Shown one piece after another: positions 35,001 to 46,517 of a stretch of DNA of 64,000 nt. The first letter of the stretch is position 1. Each line of letters starts with the position of its first letter. The position numbers and the translations under genes are program-made. The DNA is from Clitoria ternatea. Lineage: Eukaryota; Streptophyta; Magnoliopsida; Fabales; Fabaceae. The notes under the pieces were generated by a model that was not told the DNA's origin, ran no database searches, and was given only the letters and a program-made list of their open reading frames with translations. The DNA lies in assembly GCA_037962975.1 (NCBI GenBank), contig CM075669.1, forward strand, positions 250,641,351-250,705,350. Direction: 5' to 3'.

Positions 35001-36768
35001 ATAAGGGCACCCTATTGCTTTCTTTAGTGAAAAGCTTAATGGGGCATACTTTAATTACCCTACCTATGACAAAGAGTTCTTTGCTTTAATTAGGGCCCTT
35101 CAAACTTGGGAACACTACTTAATTCCCAAGGAGTTTGTCATTCATAGTGACCATGAGTCACTTAAGTATATAAAGGGCCAACATAAGCTTAACAAAAGGC
35201 ATGCTAAGTGGGTTGAGTATTTGGAACAATATCCTTATGTTATCAAGCACCGTAGTGGTAAAGCTAATATGGTAGCTGATGCCTTATCTAGAAGGCACAC
35301 CCTCCTCTCTTCTTTGGGTGCCACTCTTCATGGTCTTGATAAGATAAAGGAATTGTACCCAAAAGACCTTGACTTCTCTCTTGCCTACAATTCTTATGAT
35401 TCTTCTCTTGCTTCTAATGGATTCCATAAATTAGATGGCTTTCTCTTTAATGCCAATAATCTTTACATTCCTAGGGGATCCATTAGAGACCTTTTGCTTC
35501 TTGAGAGTTATGAGGGAGGACTCATGGGGCACTTTGGGAGGGATAAGACTTTATCTACCCTTAGTGAGCATTTCTATTGGCCCCATATGAAGCGTGACGT
35601 GCAAAGGCTTTATTCTAGGTGCTTTACATGTAAGAAGGCTAAGTCTAGGGTTTCCCCTCATGGCCTTTATACTCCCTTGCCTATTCCCACTTCCCCTTGG
35701 ATAGACTGTCCTTGGGTTACTTAGGCCTCAAAGGGGAATGGACTCTATTTTTGTGGTAGTTGATAGATTTAGTAAGATGACTCACTTCATCCCTTGTCAC
35801 AAGGTAGATGACGCAAGTCATATTGCTAAGCTATTGTTTAAAGAGATAGTTCACTTGCATGGGATCCCTAGAACTATTGTTAGTGATAGGGATACAAAGT
35901 TCCTTAGCTATTTCTAGAGGACCCTATAGGCCAGGCTAGGAACTAAACTACTCTTTTCTACCACTTGCCATCCATAAACAGATGGCCAAACTAAACTTGT
36001 TAACATGACTCTTTCTACTCCTCTTCGAGTCCTTATTAAAAAGAATGTTAAGTCTTGGGATGAGTGTCTACCACATGTAGAATTTACTTATAATAGGGTA
36101 GTTCACTCCACCATCAAGCATAGTCCTTTTGAGATTGTGTATAGTTTTAACCCCCTCACTCCTTTAGACCTTTTGCCTCTAGAAGTTTCTAATGACATCC
36201 TTTATATGGATGGTGAGGCAAAGACATCTTTTGTTAGAAAACTTCATGAGGAGGTTAAACATCATATACAAAAGAAAAATGAACATTATGCTAGATATGT
36301 GAATAAGAAGAAAAAAGAGGTTATCTTAGATGTTGGGGATTGAGTTTGGCTTCACCTAAGGAAGGAACATTTTCCTAACCTTAGGAAGTCCAAACTTAAC
36401 CCTAGAGGTGATGGTCCTTTTCAGGTCATTAGGAGAATTAATAATAATGCATATGTACTTGACCTCCCTGGTGAGTATGGGGTTAGTGCTACTTTTAATA
36501 TCTCTAATCTAACCCCTTGTTTTGTAGATAAGCTAGATGAGGTTGCCTCGGATTTGAGAAAAAATCCTTTTGAGGAGGGGGAACATGACATAGCCATCAC
36601 CTATGAAGAAGCCAAAGAGCCTTTACAGCCTTCGGAGGTTGCCTTGGACAATTTTAGGGGTCCTATGACTAGGTCAAGGGCCAAGAAAGCTAGGGAAGCA
36701 CTCCAAAACTATTTGGCTTATTCCATGGACACCATGATTGGGCCCAATGTTAGGGAATCCCTAGTACA
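32042..36768 (+). pseudogene. Gag-pol pseudogene of the second gypsy element
   Basis: ATG at 32042 starts a His/Arg-rich N-terminus, then Gag with VPPFHGKSDVEAYLNWEMKV, ALVWWTQILK and WDDLKALLRKRYVP, stopped by TAA near 32691. A CCHC knuckle CFKCLGRGHIASQC is at about 33025-33060. Protease has VDSGSCANVAS near 33310 and HVLLGRPWQYDKK at about 33517. RT: FSKIDLKSGYHQIR (34321 on) and the intact box VVYFDDILIYSKN near 34510. RNase H: LECDASNVGIG, then two stops at about 34999-35004, FNYPTYDKEFFAL and KANMVADALSRRH. Integrase: H2C2 finger with HFYWPHMKRDV and CFTCKKAKS (35570-35645), FVVVDRFSKMTHFI near 35750. Frames shift near 32800, 34160-34290 and after 35720; TAG stops at 34218 and 35917. 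The element is dead. Confidence 0.85.
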
Positions 36769-38052
36769 TGAGCAGCGGAAATACAAGGATTCCCATAGGA
36801 TGTGCAAAACGCCGTGTTTCAAAGCATAAGAAAACACACACACAAAAAAAAAAAATCATTTTAGGATTACCTCTTGAAGAACACCGAAGCAGTTGTAGCC
36901 TCGTCCTTTAGGAGTCCACACGAGCACTCCCACCATAATCACAACATTTGCCAACTGCTAGTTTGACGGCGTGTAGCTCTTGCAACTTTTATGAATTTGT
37001 GTCTCACTTTAGTGAACGGCCTATGAACATCTTATACTCTATTTATAGGCTTAGGTTTGACCTAATTTGTTCTCTCTAAAGAGTGGGCTCCTTACTCATT
37101 CTAAATGAGTTAGGCCCAATAACTTTATTTTAGCCCAACTAAAATAAAACAAAACATTTTCTGATGGGCTTATTCTATGTGTGTGACCTTATAGGTAAAA
37201 TATTCGGTCATATTAATAATAAATTATTTTATTATTAATATAAAATAAGAGTGGCATCTAGCAATGCATCATTATGTCTGAATGTTATTTAATATCAACA
37301 TAACCTATAAGTGATAATTATTTTATATGTTTGTTCCTTTTGTCACGATATCCTAATTGGGCCCAAGGCATGGTCGCGTCATCCTTGTACGGCCCAATTT
37401 ATTTTACTTGATACCGGAGTAGACTTGATCCGAATAAATATCTAATATTTATTCTTTCTAGCATTGCCATGCGTTTCCTTAGTCTTACTCCATCAAGTGG
37501 CCTATGGATATCACTCCTGTCATATAGGAGAGACAAATCTCATCTACATCACTCACATCCCTCTGTATAATTTGTTCATTGCCTAATCATAACCTTTATA
37601 GTCCTCTTGTTATAGAAGACATTTAATTGTATTAAAACAACAAACTTCTCATGTAGGAATCGTAGTGACTTCAGGTCAAAGGACTACATATACCATTATC
37701 ACATTGAGAATCGTTTATGACATTCATGTAACGATCCATGCAACATTCTCATGGTGGGTCTGTCTAGTACATCATTACTCTTAATGTGTACCCATGTGAA
37801 GACTTGATATCATCTATATCTATGATCTGTGAGATCGGGTCATCAGTACACTCACACACTAGTCTCAATGTATTTACATGTCCCTATGTAAATGCTTGAC
37901 TACGGACATTTTAAGAATAACTTTCATATGACCTATTACTCCAAGGATAAATACGTTTTAAAACAATTTTAAACTGAAATACTTATTTTATTGATAAGTA
38001 GAAAAATGATACAAATGAAAAAGCATAAAAGCTCATAGTGCATACACCACCA
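36769..38052 (-). mobile_element. Minus-oriented LTR copy L1 (about 1.28 kb), probably a solo LTR
   Basis: Shares its whole length with 59882-61192 (L2): for example AGGAGTCCACACGAGCACTC, TATTAATATAAAATAA and the end CTCATAGTGCATACACCA. On the minus strand it begins TGGTGTATGCACTATGAG and ends near GCTGCTCA. It interrupts the C-terminal end of the gypsy polyprotein. It has no coding content. I could not find a clean target duplication, so the ends are good to a few bases only. Confidence 0.65.
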
Positions 38053-38111
38053 CCCAATCCCAAGAAGGAGCTCTTGAAGACCCTTACCTTTTCTCTTGCT
38101 CTATAGAAGGG

Positions 38112-38805
38112 TAATGGGCTTGTTTTTATGGTTTGGGCCTCCTTAAGGCCTTTTTATTAGACTTGTTTTCCATTTGTATATATTTTATTTTCATGTTATT
38201 AGTTTTATATATATTTTAGGATTAGAAATTAGGACTTAGTTTTGGGCATTGCATGGCCATATTTCTCATTTTGGGCCACATTTAGGCCTTGTATAAGTGT
38301 TAGGTTGCTTTGGGCTCCTTTTGGGCCATGTATTTTGAGTTTTTGGGCCTTGGGTGAAGCTTTTTCAAGCCCACCCAAGCCAATTCTGAAAATTTAGTTC
38401 CTAGGAGGTATAAATACCTCACCTCTTTGTATTTCTCTCATAAGTTGAATTTTAAGAAAAGTTTAGAGTGAGATACTCCTCCTTCTCTCTAGAAAGTAGA
38501 AACACTAGGCTCCTTTCTCCTTTGTCTTATCCTTTGGCCTTCTCCCAAAGGTGGTGACTTCACTCACCTTATCTCTCTAATCTCTAGAGAGTGGCGGATT
38601 CACCTTCTCACACTCGCATCTCCATCTTCTTCCATTTCTAGCTAAATCCTCTCTAGATCTAGGTTTTCTTCACATAAATTCCTCCATCTCCTAGCCTTTT
38701 TCCATTTTAGTTTCCATATATTCTTCATCAAAACTATGAGCTCTCATCATCTTCTTGAGGAATTTGCTTGGATCTATAGAATGCTAAAGAGGAAGATCCA
38801 TCTCC
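38112..38805 (+). repeat. Truncated 3' LTR of the second gypsy element
   Basis: Starts TAATGGGC after the purine tract AGAAGGG. It has GGGCC-rich words, a TATA-like GGAGGTATAAATACC at about 38406-38420 and a CT-rich region downstream. The TAATG start echoes element X. It stops where Tat-type RNase H sequence begins. No second copy is seen in the window. Confidence 0.6.
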
Positions 38806-38810
38806 ATGCT

Positions 38811-40579
38811 TCTTAAAGGCTCCTTTGACTACATCACAACTACTCCCTATTCTCATTGGACGGTGTACGTAGATGGTTCCTCTAATTGTAAAGGAAGTGG
38901 CACCAGTGTGGTAGTTGAAAGCGATAATGGGGTGCATTTAGAAATTTTGTTGCGCTTTAACTTCAAAACTTCCAACAACCAAGCTTTGTACGAAGCTTAT
39001 CTCATCGGACTCAGAGCAACATTAGATATTAGAGCTTTTGAGGTGATCCTTTACAGCGATTCACAGCTGGTGGTTTCACAAATACAGGTGAGTATCAAGT
39101 CTGCAAGCCTCAGCTCCAATTGTATCTGAACTGTGTGAATGAGCTGAAAGAGCGATATACGGTGTTGGAGTTTAAGCATGTGCCAAGATAGGAGAACACC
39201 AGGGTGGATATCCTCTTGAGATTAGCCAGCACGAAGCAGCCTGGGAGCACCACCATTGTGGTCTAGAGCATTCTGACTACTCCCAGATCCCACTAACCCC
39301 GTCGCACATGGCCATAACCAGCAGAGCGTTCAATGATGATTCGTGGGTAGTCCCTTTTGTCCGGTACTTGGTACATGAACAACTACCCACTGATGAGGTA
39401 GAGAAGAAGAGAATAAAGAGGGAGCTGCCTTATTTCACAATGGTGGATGGCATGTTACTCAGATGAGCTTTCTCGGTGCCCTATCTCTAGTGTCTCAATA
39501 AGAAGGAGGTGTAGAATGTCATGGAAGAAGTGCATGAAGGCCAGTGCGGACACCACTATGGAGGGCAGAGCCAGATGAGGAAGATTTTGAGGGCTGGTTA
39601 TTGGTGGCCCGAAATTAAAAAGGATTGTATAGAATTTATGAAGAAGTGTGATCCTTGTCAAAGGTTTGCTAACCTTCATCACACACCAGCTAAGGAGCTA
39701 TCCACTTCCGCGGTTCCTTGGCCCTTTTACCAATGGGGTTTGTACATCTTGGGCCCATTCCCTACTGCTCCTGGGGGCATCAGGTACCTCATTGTGGGGG
39801 TCGATTACTTTACCAAGTGGATTGAGGCAGAACCTGTGGTTCATATCACTTTAGCTCGAACCAAGCGTTTTGTGTATGAAAATATCATAGCACGATTCGA
39901 GGTACTAGCACAGATCGTCACTGATAACAGTACCCAATTTACTAACAAGAAGTTCACAGAGTTGTTGGAAGGATTGGGGATAGTCCAAATTTTCTCATCT
40001 GTTGAACATTCGCAGACCAATGGTCAAGCTGAGGTAGCTAACAGAGAAGTATTGAAAGGCCTCAAGAAGCGTATGGGACAAGCTAAAGGTGATTGGACCA
40101 ATCAGCTGTGCCACGTCCTTTAGGCCTACCGCACCACTCTGTACTATTCAACAAATAAGTCCCCATACCGCCTCACCTATGGTGTCGAGGCCATGATACC
40201 GATAGAGCTTTATATGACCTCGACAAGGGTGGAGTACTTCTCGAAGGAAAATAATAATTCGAATCTGGCCTCAGAGCTCGATGTTGTCCAAGAGCTCAGG
40301 GAAGAGGCCTACGTTAGAGACCGGGCTATCAAAGCAAAGGCCGCCCTAAGATACAATAAGCGCGTCCAACATAGAGCTTTTAATGTTGGAGATTTGGTGT
40401 TGAGAAAAGCAAGCGTGGGGAATAAATTCACGCACTAAGGTAAGCTAGCACCTACTTGGGAAGGCCCTTATCGCATATCCGAGGTTGCTGGAAAGGGATC
40501 ATACCGATTGGAGAACCTTGACGGCGCACTGATCCGTAACAAATGGAATGTGTAGAATTTAAGAGTTTATTACAGCTAG
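38811..40579 (+). pseudogene. Tat-type second RNase H and integrase pseudogene
   Basis: The RNase H part (about 38850-39130) has WTVYVDGSSNCKGSG (first Asp), NQALYEAYLIGLRA (Glu) and LYSDSQLVVSQI (Asp). It then shifts frame. Integrase (39521-40122) has HEGQCGHHYGG...CDPCQRFAN (H2C2), YLIVGVDYFTKWIEAEP (catalytic Asp), IVTDNSTQFTNKKF (second Asp) and NGQAEVANREVLKGLKKR (Glu). The C-terminal part continues after TAG 40121 (SPYRLTYGVEAMIP, RVQHRAFNVGDLVLRK) to the stop at 40577. Several stops (39127, 39189, 39266, 39466, 40121, 40436, 40553) make it non-functional. Confidence 0.82.
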
Positions 40580-40869
40580 TTGGTAAGCAAGCATGTACTC
40601 TTTTTCCTACCTTGAGCTTTTTCCTATTGGGTTTTTCTCAAGAAGGTTTTAATGAGGCATGATCCCAACTATGCTTCAATTATACATTATTCATTTTGTA
40701 ATGAGAAAGCTCATTATCAATTTCAATTGTCTTGTTACTGTTTTTTACTTTATGTCTTAAAGCTTTGCAAACGGTGTGGACGTGACCCTCTAGACGAATA
40801 GTCTCAAGTACGCATTCTGTAATTGACGATATAACTCTATGAGTGGTAGCCTGGAAAAACTTCACCCCA

Positions 40870-41370
40870 ATGAGAGGCGAGGATTGGACCTTATTTAAGG
40901 CCATACCAGACCCCAACGCAGGGCGTAAGTTTATTTCTCGTCCCAGTTGCCTAATCTTTAACTGGCGACATGGCCTTACGAACGATGTGGAAAATAGCTC
41001 CAACAAGTGGTGAGGATTGGACCTTATTTAAGGCCATACCGGACCCCAACGCAGGGTGCAAGTTAATTTCTCGTCTCAGTTACCTAATCTTTAACTAACG
41101 ACATAGCCTTACAAATGGCATGGAAAATAGCCCCAGCGAGTGGTAAGGATTGGTCCTTATTTAAGGCCATACCGGACCCCAACGAGTGGCACCTCAATTA
41201 CCCATTCTATAATTGGCCAAGACAAATAATCCTCTAGATGGATAGTCTCAATTGCATATACTGTAATTGATGACATAACTCCATAAGTGACACTTCAAGT
41301 AATTTCTCCCCGACGAGAGGCGAGAATTGGTCCTTATTTAAGGCCATACCGGACCCTAACGAGCAGTGTT
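40870..41370 (+). repeat. 133-bp tandem array after Tat pol
   Basis: GGATTGG...CCTTATTTAAGGCCATACC starts at 40881, 41014 and 41147 (period 133 bp), with a further partial copy at about 41324. Each unit holds the palindrome CCTTATTTAAGG. It is non-coding. Confidence 0.88.
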
Positions 41371-41694
41371 AGTCATTTTTTATGTAGAATAACAAGAGTG
41401 ACTTTTAAAGAATGACGTCGTATAAACAAACACGTAAGTTTAAGGCGAAGCAAGAAATCAAAACCCTTACGAGAAAACTCTAAGGTAAACATCTCGTTAA
41501 TTATACAGTGAAATATGTAGAGAAATATCAAGAGGGTTGACATAGCAGAAAAGAAGGTCGCATATATGCTAAGAGAAATTGTCAACACCGGAGCTGATCC
41601 CAGAACACAGCTTGCGTAGCATATAAAAATGTCTAATACCGGGGCTGATCCCGGAACACAACATCATTTACTAGAATCAAAAATCTAAGGAGGA

Positions 41695-43044
41695 GGGGCA
41701 TCGTTGGGAATTTCTTTGTGTGCTTGGCCGTCCTCTAGGGTTTTACCTTCACTTCTGACCTCGTCTTTCATGACCCCGCTTCCTTCGGCATCATCTCCTT
41801 GGGTTTCTTCATCAGCACCCTCAGGACCAGGAGTGGCAGGAAGGGGCTCCATGCTTTCACCCTCGGGGAGAGGCGGCAGTGCTTACAGGACATCATCTGG
41901 TTTGACATGTTGGTCATCCTTCACAGCTACCAGTTTTCCTCCGTAAAATTCGTAAAAAAGATGTATTCCATTAAGGTTGAATTTCACATCGGGATTCCTG
42001 TAAAAGATCTGACGCACTGCCATCTCGAAGGATTTATCTACCACTTGAGTATAGATATCTATACCTTCTTTGGCCTGGGCGTCCTCTGTCTTCCAAAAGA
42101 CCGGCTTGTTCGGTTGAACCTGGATCCTCGTGTAGTAAGATTTGAAGGATCTACCATCCACCTTGGCAGACTCCATGTAGGCCTCAAAATTTACTAGATT
42201 TGAGTTACATCGGAGAATGACGAAGCTTATTCCGCCCTTCTTATTCTCCCGGCGTACCACCTGGCAATAATAGAAAAACATTGCCACCATAGGCGTGAAA
42301 TTGAAATGCTCTCCTTGCACCTCCAGTGTGCGAATAAGACCCTATCCATTGGGATGCATTTGGGAAGAGGCACATTCTAAGAACCTAAAAACTCCCATCT
42401 GGAACTCCGTTAAGAAAAACGCACTCCTAAGTTTAAAAAGACAAAGTCGTGCATGTACACGGAGCGATCATCCGGCATAGCGTGGCAGATTCTGTCAGCA
42501 GGGTGGGGTGCAAGTACCCAAGCCGTTCTCTTAGCCGTTCTTCCGCGAACACTGTGAACCTTGGAGAGAGCCTTGCTCCGTCTTCTCTGGCATGTCAGGA
42601 TTCCATTTCACAAACTTTGTTTTCTACCCAGCAATAGGGATGCATCACCTGAAGCTTAACCCAATCCAACTGATGTGCTACCATATTTCTACACCCCGCG
42701 GTGGTCTTAAGAATAGTGGTTTGTCCGGAGGTTCCTTCGCCAGCCATTTTACGAATGGCAAGGTTGAAAGTCTGGGCGCCGCTGTAAAAAGCCACATCGT
42801 CTGAGAGATAACAATCGACACTCACCTCACTCCTAGAAGAATGGCTAGCCCCTGAGCTAGAAGAGGAGTTCGAAGGGGGAAGTACCATCCTTCACCTCGA
42901 GTTAGATATATTCCCCCTTGTTGGACGACGTGGCTCAACCCTCGAAGGATTTACAGAAATCCTTCCTCCCTGATAACCTGAAGGCCTTGCAGGGACTCTT
43001 CCCCCTCTATGAATGGGACCAGCGTGATCTTGCCTAGAGCGCAT
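41695..43044 (-). pseudogene. Antisense ORF of the Tat element (putative gypsy-type transposon protein, PF04195-like)
   Basis: On the minus strand a Ser-rich start (about 42888, SNSSSSSGASHSSRSEVSVD) is followed, across frames, by a region near 42380-42330 reading FRFLECASSQMHPNG and then the long frame 42320-41883 with MVAMFFYYCQVVRRENKKGG and VDGRSFKSYYTRIQVQPN. The order and spacing resemble the plant 'putative gypsy type transposon' domain (SQLHPN followed by a FF...K core). The tail is Glu/Pro/Gly-rich to about 41695. At least four stops or shifts break it. Its function in Tat elements is unknown; reverse placement between integrase and the 3' LTR fits Grande-like elements. Confidence 0.6.
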
Positions 43045-43729
43045 GGTGATTACACTAATGCAGAAGAATGGAACCGAAGAAAGGAAAGAGGTGGTTACCT
43101 AAAGAGTTTTAAAGTAGGAGATGGTGAAGAACTTCACCAAGGACGCAGAAATAGCTTCTTCTTCTGGGAGAGATTTGAGCAGAGTTTCCTTACGTGAAAA
43201 GCAAAGTGATTTCCACAGAGTGCCTAAGTCCCCCTTTTATAGCTTTGGAGGGGGCACAACCACCGGTCAGGGGGCACGTCATTTGTCAGAAAATGCAACT
43301 CCTCAAGGGCTCTCGACGGTGTCGTTTCAACCAGGGGCGCCTTGCACACCGAAAAATGGTGTCGTTTCGTGAAAAGTCAAAATTTGATGGGCCAAAATTT
43401 TAAAATTTTGGGCCCAATACCCACGACCCGCGACGGTTGACTATCCTCGTGAGTATAACCATCAATGCTCACGTGTTTTTCATAATTACTACTCATCATT
43501 GGTGTCAGCTCAAGATATGGGAATGCGAGGAGTTACGAAATTCAAAAAGTTTCTAAGTTTCACACACAAAAGCAAGACAGTGTCTGAAGCCAATGTCCAT
43601 AACTACAAAAGGAGGACACCAGAGAGAGAGTGTCGGAGCCGGTATCCACACTTGTAAGAGCGAGTCCGGTAAGGCTATATAGTTTATATGAGCAACTTAC
43701 TTAGTCCCTCAAACAAGCTAGGGGGCAAA

Positions 43730-44339
43730 TGATCCGGTCTCGATACCGGCGCAAGGACATGAGGGTAATTTCATTTGTCCTCATATTCACTACCGGTGTC
43801 GCAAGTAATCCTTCGGACTGTAAATCCGTATCAGGCGTCCTTCTATACCGGTATGTCCAAGTCAGCGTCTTGCACACCGGAAAACTTCCATGTCACCCGA
43901 TAAAATGTATAGGGTACAGGTACAGGGTAACGTTTGCAAGAGCGCGGAGCCACCCGCGTCGTGTGTCAGAATCGTATATTGCACAGTGGACTATTGGTCC
44001 CCTAACCCTAGAGACTCTTTATTCTCCATGCACGTATATAAATGCCAACGATTTCACTACTCTGGTACGTTAGATTCATTCATAAACTTACGCTTGAGAA
44101 ACCTTGATTTCCATCATTGGTTACTGACTTGAGCGTCAGAGAATCTTCGCAGGTGACACCACCTTTTGCCCCTCACCGACGTGAAAGCCCAATGTGAAGG
44201 ATCTACAAGACGACAAGACCTTTATTCTCCCACTGAGATAAAGGACACAATGCCGGATACTCACTGTACCGGTGTACAAATCACTCCGAATAGTTGACTT
44301 TTGTGGCTGATCCCACATCGGATTGTTGACCCCGGTTCA
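43730..44339 (+). repeat. 3' LTR of the Tat element (about 610 bp)
   Basis: Begins TGATCCGG straight after the purine tract CTAGGGGGCAAA and appears to end at ...GACCCCGGTTCA before AT-rich spacer. It is rich in ACCGG words. The 3' border is tentative because no partner LTR or target duplication is available. Confidence 0.55.
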
Positions 44340-46517
44340 GACCAGTTCAATAATATTATAAAATATAAATAATAAAATTTTGTTTCAATTAATGCATATA
44401 TAATTTATTTAAGTTTTTAATGAAATAAATTAGGTTAATTATAAAAATACTAGTTTTAAAAAGAGTGAAATTTGATTTTTATATCTAAAGTTTATTTTTA
44501 AAAAGAAGGCTTAAAAATAGTATAAATTTAAAATAAAAAATGGCATGCATAATTTGAAAAGAAAAGGCTGGCCTGTTGGCCTACAGGCCACAGAATACGG
44601 GTCAGGCCAGTGTTTATGGTCTGTTTTCTTTTTTGGCCCTGCACCATCCTGTATTATGACGGGATTATACAGGCCTTGACCTGACCCAACTCATAGGCCC
44701 GTATTGCCACCCTTATGATAAATACTTATAATTTTATAAAGATTAAAACCTTACAATAAATTTTACATGGACCTTTGACAAAATTTGAAAACTTTTTAGG
44801 GACTAAACACATAATTAAGCCTTAGACATGTCTACTAGGACAATAATTTGTCAATGAGAGGACATGTGACTTAGCTGACGTGGCTTCTCAATCTCCCACA
44901 TCGGCAGTTAACAGAAGATATAAATGAATGATAGGGAAATTTGATAAACACTTATAATTTTATAGGGACTAAAAGCTTATAAAAAAATCTTACAGGAACT
45001 TTTGACAAAAGTGAAAAAATTTTCAAAAATCAAATACATAGTTAACCCCAATTTTAATTACAAAACTATCAACTTATTTTTAGTTTTTAAAAATTTGTTT
45101 AGGAAATACTATCTTGGAACACATATAGAAAGACAGACCTCAAGACTATATAAACTTTTACAAATCATCGGTAGTCCTTACATTGATGAAACTTAAACAT
45201 ATAACCTTATAATCACACATTAAATCTTTAACTAACTAAACCAAGAAAATACATTATTATAGCAATGTTAATGCCTTAACTTCTTACACTTATTAATAAT
45301 ATTGTCTATAGATAATTTTATACTAAAAATTGGCCAAATTTTAAAATTATTTAACATCCCAATAATCCGTCATAAAACGTAGTGAAATTTACCCTTTTCA
45401 CTTAAGTTTATTTTTTAAAATATAAAAACATTAAAGACTCAACAATCTACTACATCAGGTTTTGTTGATTGCCTAATATATTTTTGAATTGTACAAAAAA
45501 CAAAAACCCTTCCTTATATCCTTCATTATTCAATTTTCTGAAAATTTAACACTATAATATATATTTAATAGTTAGGTTAGTGAAACCAGAATTTCTATAA
45601 AGCAAATGACGTTGCAAAATTTTATGTAAATCATACTAGTTGATTCATCTCACTCGTACGTATGTATATACGGCCAGACAATCACTTGCTTCATGAGCAT
45701 GTGTAGGAGATTTGACCTTAACTAAATGAGTCAAACTTCAATAATATCTTTATACAAAACCACGTAGATGCTTTAACTGTCCTTGAATTTCAACTCGACG
45801 TTTCCCTTAAATACACCACTCGTAACCCATTCATGTTGAATGACAAAATATGTACATATTGTAAACGTAGAATATACAGAACTTAACCGGACCAACTGAA
45901 AAACGTACAAAAATTTTCATCAGTGGACTAAAAGGATTTGTTGTCCTAGCATCAAACAACATAGTTGAACAAGCTCAACCGAACACTGCTGATGATGACA
46001 AACAATTTAAAATTCATTAAATGCAGAAGCCTGTGCGAAGATCCATGCATATATCGCAGCTTTTGGTGTAATCCACAAGATGGTATCTGTATTCAAGACA
46101 TCGTACTATATCACAAGTAAAAAGGAGGGCCTCCCAGGACCCATTTTGTAATAGGCCTTAAGTACATGAAGAGAGCTTAACCCACATTGAGATGGATCCC
46201 ACTTGAATCCAGAAAAATAGGATCACCCCATGAGCCCTCACTAGACAGGGATAATGAATAATGGAATTGATAGCACAAAAAGATATGTTACATCAACAAA
46301 ACATGCTACATTGATAAAACATTCGTAGAAACCCAACAACCCCTCGGAAGAACATTAATTACACCCAAGACTCGAGAGACGCCAGACAAGGACGCAAGCG
46401 GTATCTCACCATCGATGCGTTATAACTTCAATCAAACCAATAAGCAAATTAGGGAGGTAGCTGCCTCTGAACAGAATTGTTGAACAAATTACCTTGTTAT
46501 GAATAAATTCATCAAGA
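44340..46517. other. AT-rich spacer and 3' flank of the auxilin-like gene; no further gene recognised
   Basis: Holds a GGCC-rich patch (about 44570-44715), a degenerate direct repeat (about 44710-44825 and 44940-45052, both with ACTTATAATTTTATA and CCTTTGACAAAA/CTTTTGACAAAA) and otherwise AT-rich DNA without coding sense. The auxilin 3' UTR must lie just below 46518. Confidence 0.5.

Larger units (their letters stand above)
31000..38805 (+). mobile_element. Second Ty3/gypsy element (CRM/Reina-like), 5' LTR missing, interrupted by LTR copy L1
   Basis: Contains leader, gag-pol (32042-36768), the L1 insertion (36769-38052), a short remainder, a purine-rich AGAAGGG and a 3' LTR beginning TAATGGGCTTG at 38112. 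The 3' LTR is cut by the Tat element near 38805. RT-RNase H-integrase order shows Ty3/gypsy. The sequence style resembles chromoviruses of the CRM/Reina/Galadriel side, but I could not assign the clade. Confidence 0.75.
38806..44339 (+). mobile_element. Tat-lineage Ty3/gypsy element, 3' half only
   Basis: Contains a plant-type second RNase H, integrase, a tandem array, an antisense ORF, a purine tract (AGCTAGGGGGCAAA, 43716-43729) and an LTR from 43730. A second RNase H between pol RNase H and integrase, and an extra ORF in reverse orientation before the 3' LTR, are known in Tat elements such as Grande and Retand. Gag, protease and RT are missing; the left edge abuts the truncated gypsy LTR. 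Confidence 0.75.

Noticed and set aside
41704..43403. Plus-strand ORFs in the Tat 3' region
   Set aside because: They lie opposite the antisense ORF and show no recognisable domain.
44570..44716. Transposon with GGGTGGCAATACGGGC end (minus strand)
   Set aside because: Only one end is visible; no matching inverted repeat or target duplication was found.
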